A stretch of 64,000 nt of DNA from Plasmopara viticola (lineage: Eukaryota > Oomycota > Peronosporomycetes > Peronosporales > Peronosporaceae). This document shows, piece by piece, positions 34,772 through 47,355 of the stretch; position 1 is the stretch's first letter; each line of letters starts with the position of its first letter. The stretch spans positions 186,001 through 250,000 of the forward strand of contig MBPM02000027.1 of the NCBI GenBank assembly GCA_001695595.3, given 5' to 3'. The notes beneath the pieces are model-generated. The model was not told the origin of the DNA. It saw only the letters and a program-made list of their open reading frames with translations, and searched no databases. A program made the translations under genes and the position numbers.

Positions 34772-37274
34772 CTATTCTAGACGATCAATAGCGGCTTTCA
34801 CGTTCTCAATAAAGTCCACGAGGGGCTTGGCACCGTGCACATGATTGTCACGCGTGCGAATACTAACCTCGTTCGAAGCCTCTTCTTTGTCGCCTAGAAC
34901 GAGAATGTAATTGTATCCCGCCACCTGGGCTTCGCGCACTCGCTTGTTTAAGGTCTTATTGCTGTCTTGCACATCCACAAACAGGCCACGATGGGTTGCA
35001 TTCTGCAACTTGCTCGCCACCTCGTAAGCGTAATCACGGTGGGCCTCTGCAACAGGCAACACCGCAACCTGGCGAGGACTTAGCCACAACGGCCATTTGC
35101 CACCCGTGTGCTCGATGAGGATGGCCATCATTCGCTCAATCGATCCTAGCACAGCACGGTGGATGATAATTGGAGTGTGCGCCTCCCCATCAGCGCCATC
35201 GTATCTAAGCTCAAAGTTGATCGGTAGTTGAAAGTCCAGCTGGATCGTGCCACACTGGTGCTGGCGCTTCAAAGCATCCGTCACCACGACATCAATCTTG
35301 GGACCGTAGAACGCACCGTCGCCTTCATTGACGCTCCAAGGTTCTCCAAACTCATTTAAAGCCAGCCGCAATTGAGCTTCAGCGTCATCCCAAAGCTTCA
35401 GTTCTCCCATGTACTGATCAGGACGCGTCGAAAGACACAGATTAAATCCAAAACCGAAAACGCCATAGACATGCTTGATGAAGTCCAGAGCTTGTAAAAT
35501 CTCTGATTGCACCTGAGCAGCCGTACAAAAAATATGTGCATCGTCCTGGTGAAATCGTCGAACGCGCGTAAGTCCTGTGAGAGCACCAGACGCTTCGTTA
35601 CGGTGAAGAGCCGAAAAGTCAGCCAAACGCACGGGTAAGTCGCGGTAAGAGTACTTCTTGGCCTCTCGAAACACTAGGCAGTGTCCCGGACAATTCATAG
35701 GTTTCAATCCAAACTTATCGAGCTCTTCTTCACCGTAGGCCTGGTCCTGGTCGTGTGTTTGACACGCTTCACCGTCAGTGACAACGCCCTGCGAAACCAT
35801 AAACATGTCGTCGTGATAATTCTTGAGATGACCCGACGTCTCCCACAATTCCTTCTTGTAAATCAGTGGCGTAATCACCTCATCGTACCCGCGGCGGCGG
35901 TACTCTCGTCGAATAAAGTCGGCGAGAGTGTTGAAGACTCGAGTCCCATGAGGCAAGAAAAATGACGACCCGGGGCTGAGCGAATGAAACATAAAGAGTT
36001 GCTGTGCACGGCCAATGAGGCGGTGATCACGTTTTTTTGCTTCTTCTTGCAAATGACGCCACTCCTTGAGCTGAACGTTGTTGGGAAATGAAATGGCGTA
36101 AACCCGCTGCAGCATCATCTTGTCTTTCCAATGCGACGCGCCACATCGCGTGATTTCAAAGGACGACAGCATTCCTATCATAATCAACGATCAACATTAA
36201 CATTTACATTAGCTTTTCAAAATTATCTCATGTATGCCAATGTGTAGCTCGCCATCACTCATTGCGAGAGGAGGTAGTGGTTCCATCGACAGAATTTTTA
36301 TTGGACACAGATGGGAGAGCACCCGACTAGAAAAAGTCGTAAAGAGAGTAGTGACTCAACTTTCCACTACTGCCTTGCTCACTGCTGCTTTAGGAAGCAA
36401 GCAAAAGTCCAAAACACTGCCAATATACACTTTACTCACCAGTATGAGGAACGTGAGGACCACGACAGAGGTCAATGAGCTGGCCACAGCGATAGAGTGT
36501 GATAGCTTTGCCTTCTGGAATTTTGTGCAGCATATCCCGCTTGAAGTCGGAGTATTCGAATAATTTGTCTGCAAACTCGCGTGTCACCTCGAGCCGTTCA
36601 AATTGCTGTCTAGCCTTGACTATCTTCTTGATACAACCACTTAACGCGTCGAAATCGTTTTCGGATACTGTGAGCCCATTCAGCAAGAACATTTCATAAA
36701 AGAAACCTCCTTCTTCCAACGGTGGACCATCTATAAGTCGAATGTTGTCTTGAAACTTGTTCTCGAGGGCCTGACCCAGTACGTGGGCCGACGAGTGCCA
36801 AAAGATGCTTTTGCCTTTGTCGGTCGTAAAGCTACTTCCAAACATTATGTAATATTAGCAAGCGATTTCATGGCTATTGGAAAACCACAACTGATCTTTA
36901 TACTCGAGAAATTGCAAACTCCCTGAGCGCTTTAGCGGGGTCCGCAAGTCCAGCAGCTCACCTGTGTCCTTATTCATGGAAGCCAGCGCCTGGAATTTAG
37001 GCAAACCCATACCATGCATCTGTTTGAGCACGTCGATGGACGTGGAAGCACCAGCCACGCCGCGAAACACAAGAGTCTCCCCCGCCGGGGCTTGCACAGC
37101 CAACTCCAGCGGCTCTGCACGTGCTAGGGCATCCTGTATAGATTGCAATTGCGCTTTCTGCTGTCGCTCAAACTCTTGTACCCAGAGGGAGATACGATTG
37201 TCACGGATACAGCTTGTGGTGAACCTTGCGCGGGACTGGCGCACCAGCCTGTAGCCCACGCTTCGAGACAGCAT
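34772..37274 (-). CDS. Threonyl-tRNA synthetase, likely mitochondrial or dual-targeted
   Basis: Attaches threonine to tRNA-Thr. Minus-strand exons 37274-36892, 36831-36440 and 36174-34772, with introns of 60 and 265 bp, give 725 residues in one frame. The N-terminus (MLSRSVGYRLVRQSRARFTT) is basic, Ser/Arg-rich and acid-free, as in mitochondrial presequences. Then come a TGS-like domain (about 50-125), the editing domain with FWHSSAHVLGQALE and CGQLIDLCRGPHV, the class II core with GLKPMNCPGHC, motif 2 RNEASGALTGLTRVRRFHQDD and motif 3 HRAVLGSIERMMA, and the anticodon-binding domain ending near VDFIENVKAAIDRLE. Between MFMVSQ and the NCPGH motif there is an insertion of roughly 20 residues containing DGEACQTHDQDQAYGEEELD, not usual in the family. 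Both introns are needed to keep frame. It shares a 133-bp promoter region with the divergent YkgJ-methyltransferase gene. Confidence 0.95.
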
Positions 37275-37407
37275 TTTGAATTGATGCGCGAAAAGTCACA
37301 ATAGATGTCGATATTGATTGGTGGGGAAAGCAAAGAATTTGACATGGTAATTCAAAAAAGTGTCTTTAAAAGGTCACGTATCCATTTTAACAATAATTTC
37401 TTTAATC
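37275..37407. promoter_or_regulatory. Shared promoter region between divergent genes
   Basis: 133 bp separates the two ATGs. The sequence GTATCCATTTTAAC at 37378-37391, 17 bases before the plus-strand ATG, is a loose match to an oomycete initiator (YCAYTYY). No TATA box is evident. Confidence 0.45.
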
Positions 37408-39013
37408 ATGATATTGTCAACTCGCCGGTTTTGGGTTCATGGCCGTAATTTTCAGAGCTGGTCTGCGAGTCGAGAGGAAGTAAGGTTTCAATTTCGTTGT
37501 ACGGGTTGTGGTAAGTGCTGCACTGGTCGAGGTGGCCACGTGCGCGTGAATGACCGGGAGGTAGCGGAGCTGGCAGCTTTTACGAAGTCGACGGTAAACG
37601 AATTTAAGCGGAACTTCACACGTTCGATGGATAAAGACAACGATGAGCAAAAGAACACGCAATTGGTACTAAAGCAGACACCCGACGACTATCAGTGCAT
37701 CTTCTTAAAAGGGTCTAAGTGCTCTGTTTATCCAGGTTCAATACCTTCAATGTACATTAAGCATGGCGATACCAATTGTGATTCTTAACTTTCTTGCCTG
37801 CAGCGAGACCGACCCAGTGCCGGACATTCCCGTGGTGGCCGCAGCATCTCGCGTCGCAATTTGATTGGCAGCTTGCTGCAAATAGTTGTGAAGGAATTAT
37901 TGCGAAGCAAGAAGACATGTTAGAGGACATTCCAGTTTATACTTTTGACGACGTAATCCCAGAGACGATTTTGCACGACGTAAGAAATGTAAAAAGTAAC
38001 ATGAGTGCGTTCGTGACAAACTGAGAAGTTGATTTTAGATACACAGCTCGGGCGAAAATTTTACGTACGACGAGCTGCGGATACTATTGCGCGACTTGCG
38101 AGAAGTGGAGCCTGAGTTTATAGATCACTACAAAGCCGAATTGTTCGACAAATTCTCACGACAAATTGTCTATTACGACGACGAAATCACTGTTTTGGAC
38201 AGCTTTTTCGAAGGAAAAACTAAGGTGACACGCAGTTACGTATTTAACGATCGTCTGCACTTGACGCAGAGCGAAGTACTACTGTGCAAAGTGCCGTCCG
38301 AATCTGCGCCCGAGTTTGATCGAAGTATGCTGGCGCTAGATATCCATAAAGTCTTGTGCTTGCCTTTTGCATGGTTGCCAAAACAGAAGGATCGAGCATC
38401 TCCGATCTGTGTAGCCGTGCTAGGTGCCGGAGCGTGCACGCTGCCGCTATTTCTATTAGAACATCATTCATCAAAGGAACTCATGCAACTTGATGCTGTC
38501 GAGCCGTGGAAATCTGTAAACGAAGTTGCGCGGCGCTTTTTCGGAGTTCAGGCAGCTTTAAATGTCGATTCACGACTTGTGATTCATGAGGAAACAGGCG
38601 AAGATTTTGTCACGAAAGAATTGGATAATACGTTTGATTTGGTGGTAATTGATGTTGAATGTGGTCAAAGCTGCGATGGTGTGCGAGCCCCACCGCTCGA
38701 AATGCTTGACGCGAGTTTTTTGGAACGAGTCAGGTGCCTGCTTGTCCCTAATGGCATTTTGGCTATTAACGTAATCACCGAGACGGAAATGGCACTAAAA
38801 AGTGTACAAGCCAAGATCGAGCACGTGTTTTCACGTAGATTGCAAATTTCGCTACCAACAAACACGGCACTCTTCCTTTTCAATGAAAAAGGCAATGCCA
38901 ATTCTCCTTTGGATGTAGCCGATTACGTTCAATTGGTGCACGAGAGTGTATTTCAAATCCGTCACGCTCAAACACCAGCACTCTTGAAGAAAAGCCAGCT
39001 GAAAGCGTGGTAG
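37408..39013 (+). CDS. YkgJ-type Cys-cluster domain fused to a METTL13-like methyltransferase
   Basis: Three exons (37408-37735, 37804-37988, 38039-39013; introns 68 and 50 bp) give 495 residues in one frame. The N-terminal third is a YkgJ-type metal-binding domain: CTGCGKCC (C31, C34, C37, C38), C97, C105 and ARPTQCRTFPWWP (C115), the order seen in the zinc/iron-chelating family that includes the flagellin lysine N-methylase FliB. The C-terminal half is a spermidine-synthase-like Rossmann methyltransferase with motif I VLGAGACTLPLFL near 298, acidic motif II LDAVEPW and DLVVIDVEC, resembling the C-terminal domain of METTL13, which methylates eEF1A. A protein methyltransferase whose substrate or cofactor handling uses the metal cluster is a reasonable inference; the substrate is unknown. 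The upstream GTG of the open frame was rejected in favour of ATG 37408. Confidence 0.87.
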
Positions 39014-39819
39014 TCGCGTGGTGATTGACAAAAATCGATTGTCGAATCTTCAGACGGCTTTACACAAGACGTTGCAATCATTTTTCTCTCATTCATGTGA
39101 GGTGTCGATTATCCTAATAGCAGCAAGCATGAGTGTGGGAAAGAATCTTGTTTGAGCTAGTAGTGATGATTAAATTGAAAGTGCTTAAATTGAATATTAA
39201 TTGAAAGAAATTGCTGCGTAACTAAATACACGACTATGGGGTCTGTTAAAAATGTAAGGATTTAGTCGTGAAGCACCGAGTCGAAGCACCTTGCAGCGGT
39301 TGAAGTGTTAAGTGTAGTTTTGACAGATGTGACCGGTAGCATTAGATCCCAAGAACTATATTTAAAAAAAAAATAAGTCGTCTCTCAAGATTTTTACTCC
39401 GTACGTAGCAGACAGATCCATAATGGTCGCTGGGTGTTAAGCACGATACGGTACAAAGAATTAGATCTGCTCATTGGTAGCTCTATCGACAGAAAATAAT
39501 ACCCACAGGCTGTCAAAGCATCCATACATAGCGACTAAAGTCTGCCTGACTGGCGATAAAGCTCATCATCGCCGATTTAATTCGGTAAAGTTAAACACAT
39601 TAACAAGAGCGGACTTGCGAAATGGTGATGGAGCAACACAAAATTACTTATATATGTCTTGCGTAATGAACTTGATGTTCACCTAAATTGCTACTACGGG
39701 CAAAGCATTCGCGTGGGTACAATTGATAGATGTTCGAGAAACGTTCACGGTGGATAGAATACAATACAACACAAAATAGCAGTTGACTATTTATTGGAGG
39801 TGAAAAATAAATAGACAAC
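39014..39819. other. Intergenic region
   Basis: No supported gene between the methyltransferase gene and SINE copy 3. Frames are about 70 codons at most. Confidence 0.55.
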
Positions 39820-39830
39820 ACCTGTGGCAA

Positions 39831-40132
39831 GCTTCGGAGAAGGTTGGGGTGACGCCCTCCTTCCAAGCGCGGGGGCTAAATGCTCGCGCGCTTCGAGCAG
39901 GTGCTCTCGGGCGTCTGCAGGTCTCTAACGAGTCTCACCCACCAGGGCGCCACCTGGGCTCTTACCAAGTCAGAGATAAACAAAATAATGGATGACCCTC
40001 ACGACCTCAGTGCTGGCTGCACTGCCCGCCGAACGAGACCCGAAGTATGCGGACGCCACTCTATGGCGTGGAGTAGCCAGACTGAGCCTAGCACGTGCAT
40101 AACTTGGCAACGCGATAACAATACAATACAAT
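39831..40132 (+). mobile_element. SINE-like retroposon, copy 3
   Basis: 302-bp copy with a perfect 11-bp target-site duplication ACCTGTGGCAA at 39820-39830 and 40133-40143. It lacks the internal 20-bp block present in the other copies; the deletion lies between two CACC direct repeats. The tail is AACAATACAATACAAT. Confidence 0.9.
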
Positions 40133-40143
40133 ACCTGTGGCAA

Positions 40144-43100
40144 AATTTGCGGCAATGCTTCAAAACATAATCACCAATTTGATATGGAGCTTTGATACTT
40201 CAATTTGATATAGAGCTTTGATGAATCGTACGATTTAGCACACCAGCGAAAGGAGCAATTTTAACGAGGCCAAGTAGTGTGTACCCTAAAGTCCAAAAGC
40301 GAGTATAAAGAGAAAAATTGTAAACCGCGAGCTGCGTATATCGTCACGTTTCAAAACCTACGGACAGTTGAAGGCAGCTCGTACGTCATACGAATACTCG
40401 AACTGTATGTCATAAGGAAATTATAGTACGACAAGCTGTTTATGTTACTTAACTATTGTTTTTTGTATCAGATTTCTGGTAGGTACGCTAAGATCGGTGA
40501 AATTAACAAATAAATTTCGACCAAGATAAATTGCAGAGGTTAAAGTAAATGCAATAAGTCAATGACAAGTATGTGTATAGAAACAACAGAGTCCGCCTAG
40601 CGCGCGATAATATGCCTCAAGAAAGAAATTGTTGCACGCATGAATTAACTAATAATCAAGTCAGCCATATAAGTGAATAACGCAACAAGACAAAAAAATA
40701 AAAAAAGACTAGAGACTACCAGCCCTGAATCTGAAGTAGCCTAAAAAACTTTTCCACTTGGCCCTTTTTTTAGTAACATTGCTTTTTAATTATAAATGGT
40801 GGTACCCTAGTGATTTTATATCAATCATCATATTAAGGTATTATAGTAAGACACATATACAGACTCTGCCAAATTTTGTAACACATCACAAAGTGCAGAT
40901 AGTTTTAAAATTAAAACTGAAATGTATCAGCCCTCCCTTATCTGAGATGCTGCGTGATTCCGTCAGGCCCGGTAGCACATGTAGTCAGTCCTACATCCAC
41001 GCAGGAAGATTGACTTTTGAATACTCACAATAGGGTCCGGATTGGTACAACCATTGGTCGGATGAGCAAGTTGCACTGACCATCGAAAGGCAAAAAAAGA
41101 GCGATCAAAGACACAATTTAAATGTCGTTTAATTCTGCCCGAAGGGACCTGTGGAGAAGTCTACAATATCAGTCCACCCGCTGCCTAGCATCTAAAACGC
41201 GTCATAACGCTCGAGCTATATGAGCTATTAAATACTTTTAGCTCAAGCAGCACAGGCTCAAAAAGCCCCGGCAGTAGTACCGGTTGGGCTGACAATTTAT
41301 AACATAAAAAGCAAATCTAACACTCTTTCTCTCGTGTCAAGAGGTAGAGATCGACATTAAGGCGGCCTCGACCACGGCTGATCAGGTGTGGGTTGCGTTT
41401 GCACCCTTTTTCTGGGAGGTCGAGCTAAACCTGTGCACTAAACCGTCAACTAATTCACTGAGTGCTTTATCTTCCATAAACACACGAAAGAACTTTTGAG
41501 AGCAATTTTTTATTCAGCAAAGCTTGATGTCTGCTAGCGCTAACGCTTTTTTTCCTCAAAAATAAAAAACAGCGGGAGCTTCACGATCATATTAAAAATA
41601 TAATGGATTTGTTAATCTTCAGTATCGGGGCACCACTTAAACATCAAGGTAAATGTGTTCACTGACAATAGGCCAGCCTCGCACAATGCAGGGACGACGT
41701 AATAACCGACTCATATTGCTATTTATGAGATATACAGGTTGCTCCTCCAATAAGGCAGTTCTTAAATATATTTTTGATCCACTGCTCGTGTCCAGTTCCA
41801 AAAGACTTAAATGTAACCGATTAAAACAACAATTGCGAATTTAATTGCAGTAAGTACCTGTAGATAATGTGTGCCTGACTCAAAGGAGGCCGACAATGTG
41901 GACATTCGTCTCACCCAAAGCTGTAAAGGGTCGTTGGCTGAAGCTGTGCCCTCAGGCCAAGGTAAGCACTTATCACATGTAAGAAGGAGACGTTTTACTG
42001 AGAACATCATGGAAGACTATTTCTTAAAGGTTTGGCGTTTCTCGAAAAATAACAAAAACGGCGGAGTGCTGGTCGCACAACAAATGAACGAAGATATACG
42101 ACCTCATTTCATTCATTTGACTACCGCTAGGCTCAGGGAAGTCGTGGAATTTTGATCGCGAACCAAAAATCGCTGTTACTTTGCTTGGCTGCTGCTTTAA
42201 GAGAAAGCAACAAAGTCAGCCCTAGTTTAATTGTTTAAGGGGGTGATAATAAACTTTCCGGGCTGAAACTGACCTGGCCGTGAAAACTAAAATAATTGAC
42301 AGCACTAAGCCATATCCTTTTCTCGACACAGACAGAAGTGCAAGCACACCGTGCTAAGAAAACGACCTCTGGATTTTTTGGGGGGAAGGACTAGTAGCCA
42401 GCCTCTCAATACCGCACAGCAGCACCCATCTTGTGCATTCGATGGCCCATCGTCTGCTCTAGTAGTACTAATGTCTTCATGTAGGCAGCCGTGACGAAAA
42501 CTCTCGAGCCTTTTTTGCAGGTAACGAAAAGTTACCGGCTGCCAAAGACGCTAGAGATAGCATTTTAAATACGATAATATAGCGGTAGTCATACTAAGTT
42601 TGGCAGCAAAGATTAGTGAGTGAGCAACCTACATTCACACGACATAGTGGGTACAATAGGACCACATAGTGAGTTTTTATGCAAAACCAAGAGTAACTGA
42701 CATAGCTCAGCTACGAAATTGATGTATGGGGGTCACGTACGTCCCCATGGCTGACAAAGAGGCAGTAATTGCAATAGACACTTCAATCGATTGTTGTGTC
42801 ACAGGAGGAACTCTTTATCTGTATGCACTACCAGAGGTGGCAAATTCAAGCAAATTTAAATAGATCGAAGCTACTAAGCTCTTGGCTACACTTGTGTCCA
42901 AAAATGGAGTTCCTGAAGATTTAAGCATCTCTTAAGAATACAAACGAACTCTTCGTTCGAAATAGCAATGCCTCGGATTAGTCTTATAGATAGCGTTAAC
43001 TACGCCTTGACGTAGAAATCCCAAGCTTACGGTAAAATTTTCAGATTAAAAGACTTTAGCTGGGGTGTATAATCAAATAGAGGAGTGAGTTTTGATATTG

Positions 43101-45939
43101 ATCTTGTACTAGGCAAGAATTAGTATGTGACTGGGCAATGGCTACTGCCACGAGAGCTGTGTGAGCTTCTCTGTGCATTCATTTCAAGAACAAGGATACC
43201 TTCGTCCGTTCGATATAGGAGAACATCTAATTGCGCTGAAGGGAGTAGCATCAGAATGACTTTTATAGCATCAAGGAAAGCCTACAGTAGGCTTCTCTTC
43301 CGTCTTGGCCAGATGTGACAAAGTCCTTAGCGTTTCTTACTATGCTTCTGCCTATGATATTTTCTGCTCGCTACCGGTTATTGATGAACGTGAGTAAGTG
43401 AGTCATATCGCTTGAGTCCAGCCTGTCGAGCAAACTACTTCGCTCATGATAACGGGTTCTTTGCCAAGAAGTATACACCAATAATGTTCCGGGTGCATTT
43501 CTTTAGCTCTTCGCCCTTTGTTGTCGATTTGAACTGTGCTTTTAAGACAATGAAATTTCACTTCACTCGTCCCAAAGAATGGCATTGGGGCTGTCAATCT
43601 TCGCGGAATATGAGATTTGCGCTAAGTTACCGGCCGTATTCGCTTCAACATAGCTGGACGGTATGTATGGCAAAGCAGGAAATGGTTTTGAAGAACCGAC
43701 GGCATAGCCGATGTATCTGAAGATAGGATAAGCTTCTTATCGTTCATGAATGTAGCAGTTTGCGAAGACACATAAAGACCTCTAGTGCGCAGACTTAACT
43801 ATCGATCTTAGTGGATTCATTGCGTTCATAAAACAGTTATCACGTTGCCTGCATTTGCTGCGATCAGCTTTTTTTGTATACGTCATGCAACTACTCTAAT
43901 TTAGAGAACCAATATGTTATCGACCCTTGAACAGGATCGAAGTGTGCCGTTTTTGTTCCTGAAGCATATGGCGGGAATGGCTCACTAATCCTCCACGCAA
44001 AATTATGAGTTAGAAAGGAAAGTTAAACACCATGCACTAATGATAAAAGCGAAACGATGCGAACATTCCGTCACAGCTGCCGAATCTAAGAAGAACGTCC
44101 TAGAAAACAATTTAAAACGGTACTCTCAGTTTGATCGATAGACAAGCACAATACACTAAAGGGCTGCTTAGAGCGCCTGAGAGAGTTACACGTCTGGAAG
44201 CACAAGTATGCGCAGACACAAAGTCATATCATTTTTTCCTTAGTCATTTCGAGCACGAGAGACACATGAAATTTCCATTGCCCAATTGTCAGCTTTGTCT
44301 GACTGCATGCGCACGAACACCCTTTCGCTAACGAGCGCGTCTTTGGCGCAAATTAACTTTACAATTGAGGCTGGTCCATCGGAAAGCTTGCCCTCAACAA
44401 GGCCTGCAGAGTGTCAAATTCATCGCAAAAAGAAGGAGGCATTGCATCGATTGACATAGGCGAAGCGCAAACTACGAGAATGTGGTAATTTTTTTGTCTT
44501 ATCTCAACAGAAAAGAGAATTGAGTTTGAAAAGCGACAAAGGTGTTTAAGGAAGTCGTACATAGACAACGATCTTAGCTTTCTCCGACTATTCAGCGTCG
44601 TTTGTAGCGTTTTAAACTTTGCCATTACTTTTGGCAGACGCTACGAGGCAAGGTTGAGTGTGCGCAGCGAACTGTCAACAATACGCAAATTCTACATTTT
44701 TCATGGTAAACTTCTACTTGCAATGAGTCTGCTTTTCTCAAGTGATATGCTGTAGAGTAATTATCTACAGATCATGCACCATTACGCACGGCGCCGCAGT
44801 TGCCTCACCTCTCACAGAAATGAAAAAGCATATGGTAATCTTTTTTGCAAGTATTTTTTTGCCCAGTGAGGTAAGAAAGCTTTGTCTATTACCTTATCGT
44901 GTCGTCCGGGCTACAACCAAGCTCCTGTCACACAGTGACATCACCTATTATGTTATTCAGATAAACAGCGTACGCGTGGCAAGTTTTTGCTGAGATAAAT
45001 TCAATATTTAAACCTAAATTTTCGACGCGATAAAGCACGAATACACATCTTTGCTCTACGAAGCCCATGGTATCTCGCTTTGCGGTCATTACCCGTGGGA
45101 CAAGAATGGCATAGAACGCACTCAAATTCTTGCCTTACGTGCGCACGTGTGAAATGTGTCAACAGCGTCATGTTCGCTTAATGCTAATACACCAGTGCTA
45201 AGGCTACCCCAAGCAGTTGGTAAATATATTCGTATGTGTTCTGTGCTTAGCAAGCCAATGCATTGCACACAGCTAGCGGTCTTTGCGAAAAAGACGGGTC
45301 AGAATGTCTCACCTGGTGATTGTGTTAAATTATGTATCTTTTGTTTACACAGCGACGCTGTTTCTTGACCGTGTATTCGACAACATTGACTTCCAAAGTC
45401 AAAATTATTAACTAAAATTCCGGTTTACGGGCTCCTTCTAGCTTACATGGTTGGCTTCGAGTTCGACTTGTTCATCCACCCATCGATGGGGAGATCAAAA
45501 TGGCTAATCGTGCAGCCAAGAACGTGTGCACAGTTTAATTGCTGGTAAGTAAACGCGCTGATTCATTCTGCTTCAACTTGTTCAACCTGCGTTCAAAAAA
45601 GCAAATTTTACACTATTTACCTAACACTTTAAAATGGTAACATGTTTGCAATTCTAGCTTTGATGGCAGAGAAATACCGAACTTCATCTAATATTAAGCT
45701 TACCCACTAAATAGTAAAGATTTTGTTGTTTGAAATATGTAATGTCAAAAGAACGTCGGCCGTGATTTAAAAAAATCTGATCATACAGATAAATTAACGC
45801 TGTTACATGTTTTCAAATGCAGTGACTGCTATCGATTACAGAATATTTTGCAAAATTGCGTCCGCGCTTTTTCGACTTATCTAAGGACGTACTTCACGAG
45901 TATGTTCGTGACTTCACTATTATTCCCTTAGCCTATCAC
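40144..45939. other. Gene-poor stretch, no supported gene
   Basis: Open frames of up to about 100 codons occur (for example 41871-42155 plus, 43412-43720 plus, 44359-44625 minus), but none matches a family and this many are expected by chance. A good donor (GCTG then GTAAGT at 45545) follows a short ATG frame from 45447 (MVGFEFDLFIHPSMGRSKWL), and an open segment at 45842-46032 reads RFFDLSKDVLHEYVRD, but their phases do not join. A small gene may be hidden there. Confidence 0.45.
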
Positions 45940-47160
45940 CAAGCCAATAATCAGCGAGTGCGCCGCCTAGCTCGGTCGATAATGTATTCCTCTCACCAAC
46001 ACACAAGGCCTCCTACGTTTTCGGCTTGCTAAAATACGAACGCATCGCTAATTACATGCAGCTAGAGCTTTTTGCTATGAGTAATACCTCTATCATAAAA
46101 ACCCGCCCAAAGTGTCTTGTCATACGAAGTACGTTGGTGGCATTTATCAAATGCAGCGTCTAATGTAGTAGTTACCAGGCAACCTTCGCACTCGATCTAC
46201 ATCTTTTTAATTGCAATAGTTTAGACGTCCAGCTTGTATACACTAATGTCCAACACAACAACCGACCCTGTCCGATGTCTACGTCGAATGCACTTCTGCT
46301 TTCTATCTTTACTTTGAGCATGATGTAACAAGCCTTACTTAAGGCTGATTCTTCCTTCAAACTCAAAAGGAAACATAGCGGGACGTTATTTTTATGGATA
46401 ATATGTTTATTACCGATCCTTCCATACTAGGTGAAACCATCATGAGCGGTTACCGATCGCAAGCATTTTTGACGTATTCGGCTTGAAAGTGATGCACCGA
46501 CGTCTTTATTGATGTGCATGCTCCATAGATTTCTGCTTAGCGAGTTGTGTGCCACTCCAAAAGTATTCGAAGAGTTTTGTTCTGCATGCCTGGATCTTGA
46601 ACCGATGTGACCCAAATGACAAACAGCCGGGGCCTAGTGATGATCTGATTACGAGTTACTTCACGTACATGTTTATGGCTATACTATTATTTACTTGGCC
46701 TAGCCAATAGTGTACAGAGTTGATACTATTTTATTAGCTTTTAAATTTTAAAATCATTGGAGCGGATCTCTGTTTAATCGTTGGACCACGTAACATTGCA
46801 CCAACAAAAGCCAAATTTAAAGGTGTAATTAGCTGAGACAACTCCGAAACGTTGTTTCCAAATTCTATTTTTGGTCACCATGGCCTCCTAAGTTTTAGAC
46901 TTACTCAAAAACGGTAGTACGCTCACGGCATGCAAAATCCGCTCAGTCATAAAACCCCGCCCTAACTGTTTGTCTTAACGTCAGTAAATTCATCTATGGT
47001 AGGCGACGTTTGCGGCGCTTAATGTAGTGTTTTACAAGTGCGAGGTTTTGAAACATTTGGGGTCAAGCTTTCACACACAAACACCAACACCTTGTAGGTG
47101 TCTTACCGCGTCCGCCCAAAAAGCTTCGCTTTCTACACGCTGAGCTAAAGCTAGAACTTC
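45940..47160. repeat. Two diverged direct copies of one ancestral segment, about 870 bp apart
   Basis: The segment at about 45940-46310 and that at about 46800-47150 share an ordered series of blocks: CACCAA...GCCAA, GGCCTCCTA with GTTTT after it, CATAAAA followed by CCCGCCC, GCG..TAATGTAGT, and a block ending GCTTTCTA. Spacing is similar but the rest is diverged. No terminal repeats or coding content were recognised. It could be an old local duplication or two copies of an old element. Confidence 0.4.
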
Positions 47161-47355
47161 CGTTTCAGTCGCGTTCGTGCGTTACCATCCACAGAGGCGT
47201 CAACTGCGTCGACTTCAGGAAAAGGCTACGAGATTTTTATAGTCGTGAGTAGCTTTGCACCAAATCGTCGCTGGCGCTTCCCTCCCCACAATCTTCGGAG
47301 TAGATTGTACGTGACATGAAAGTATACAAATTAATGGGAACTGCTACGGGGCTGC

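Noticed and set aside
41871..42155. 94-codon plus-strand frame with a possible donor GGTAAGC inside
   Set aside because: There is no ATG near the start, and chance frames of this length are common in the window.
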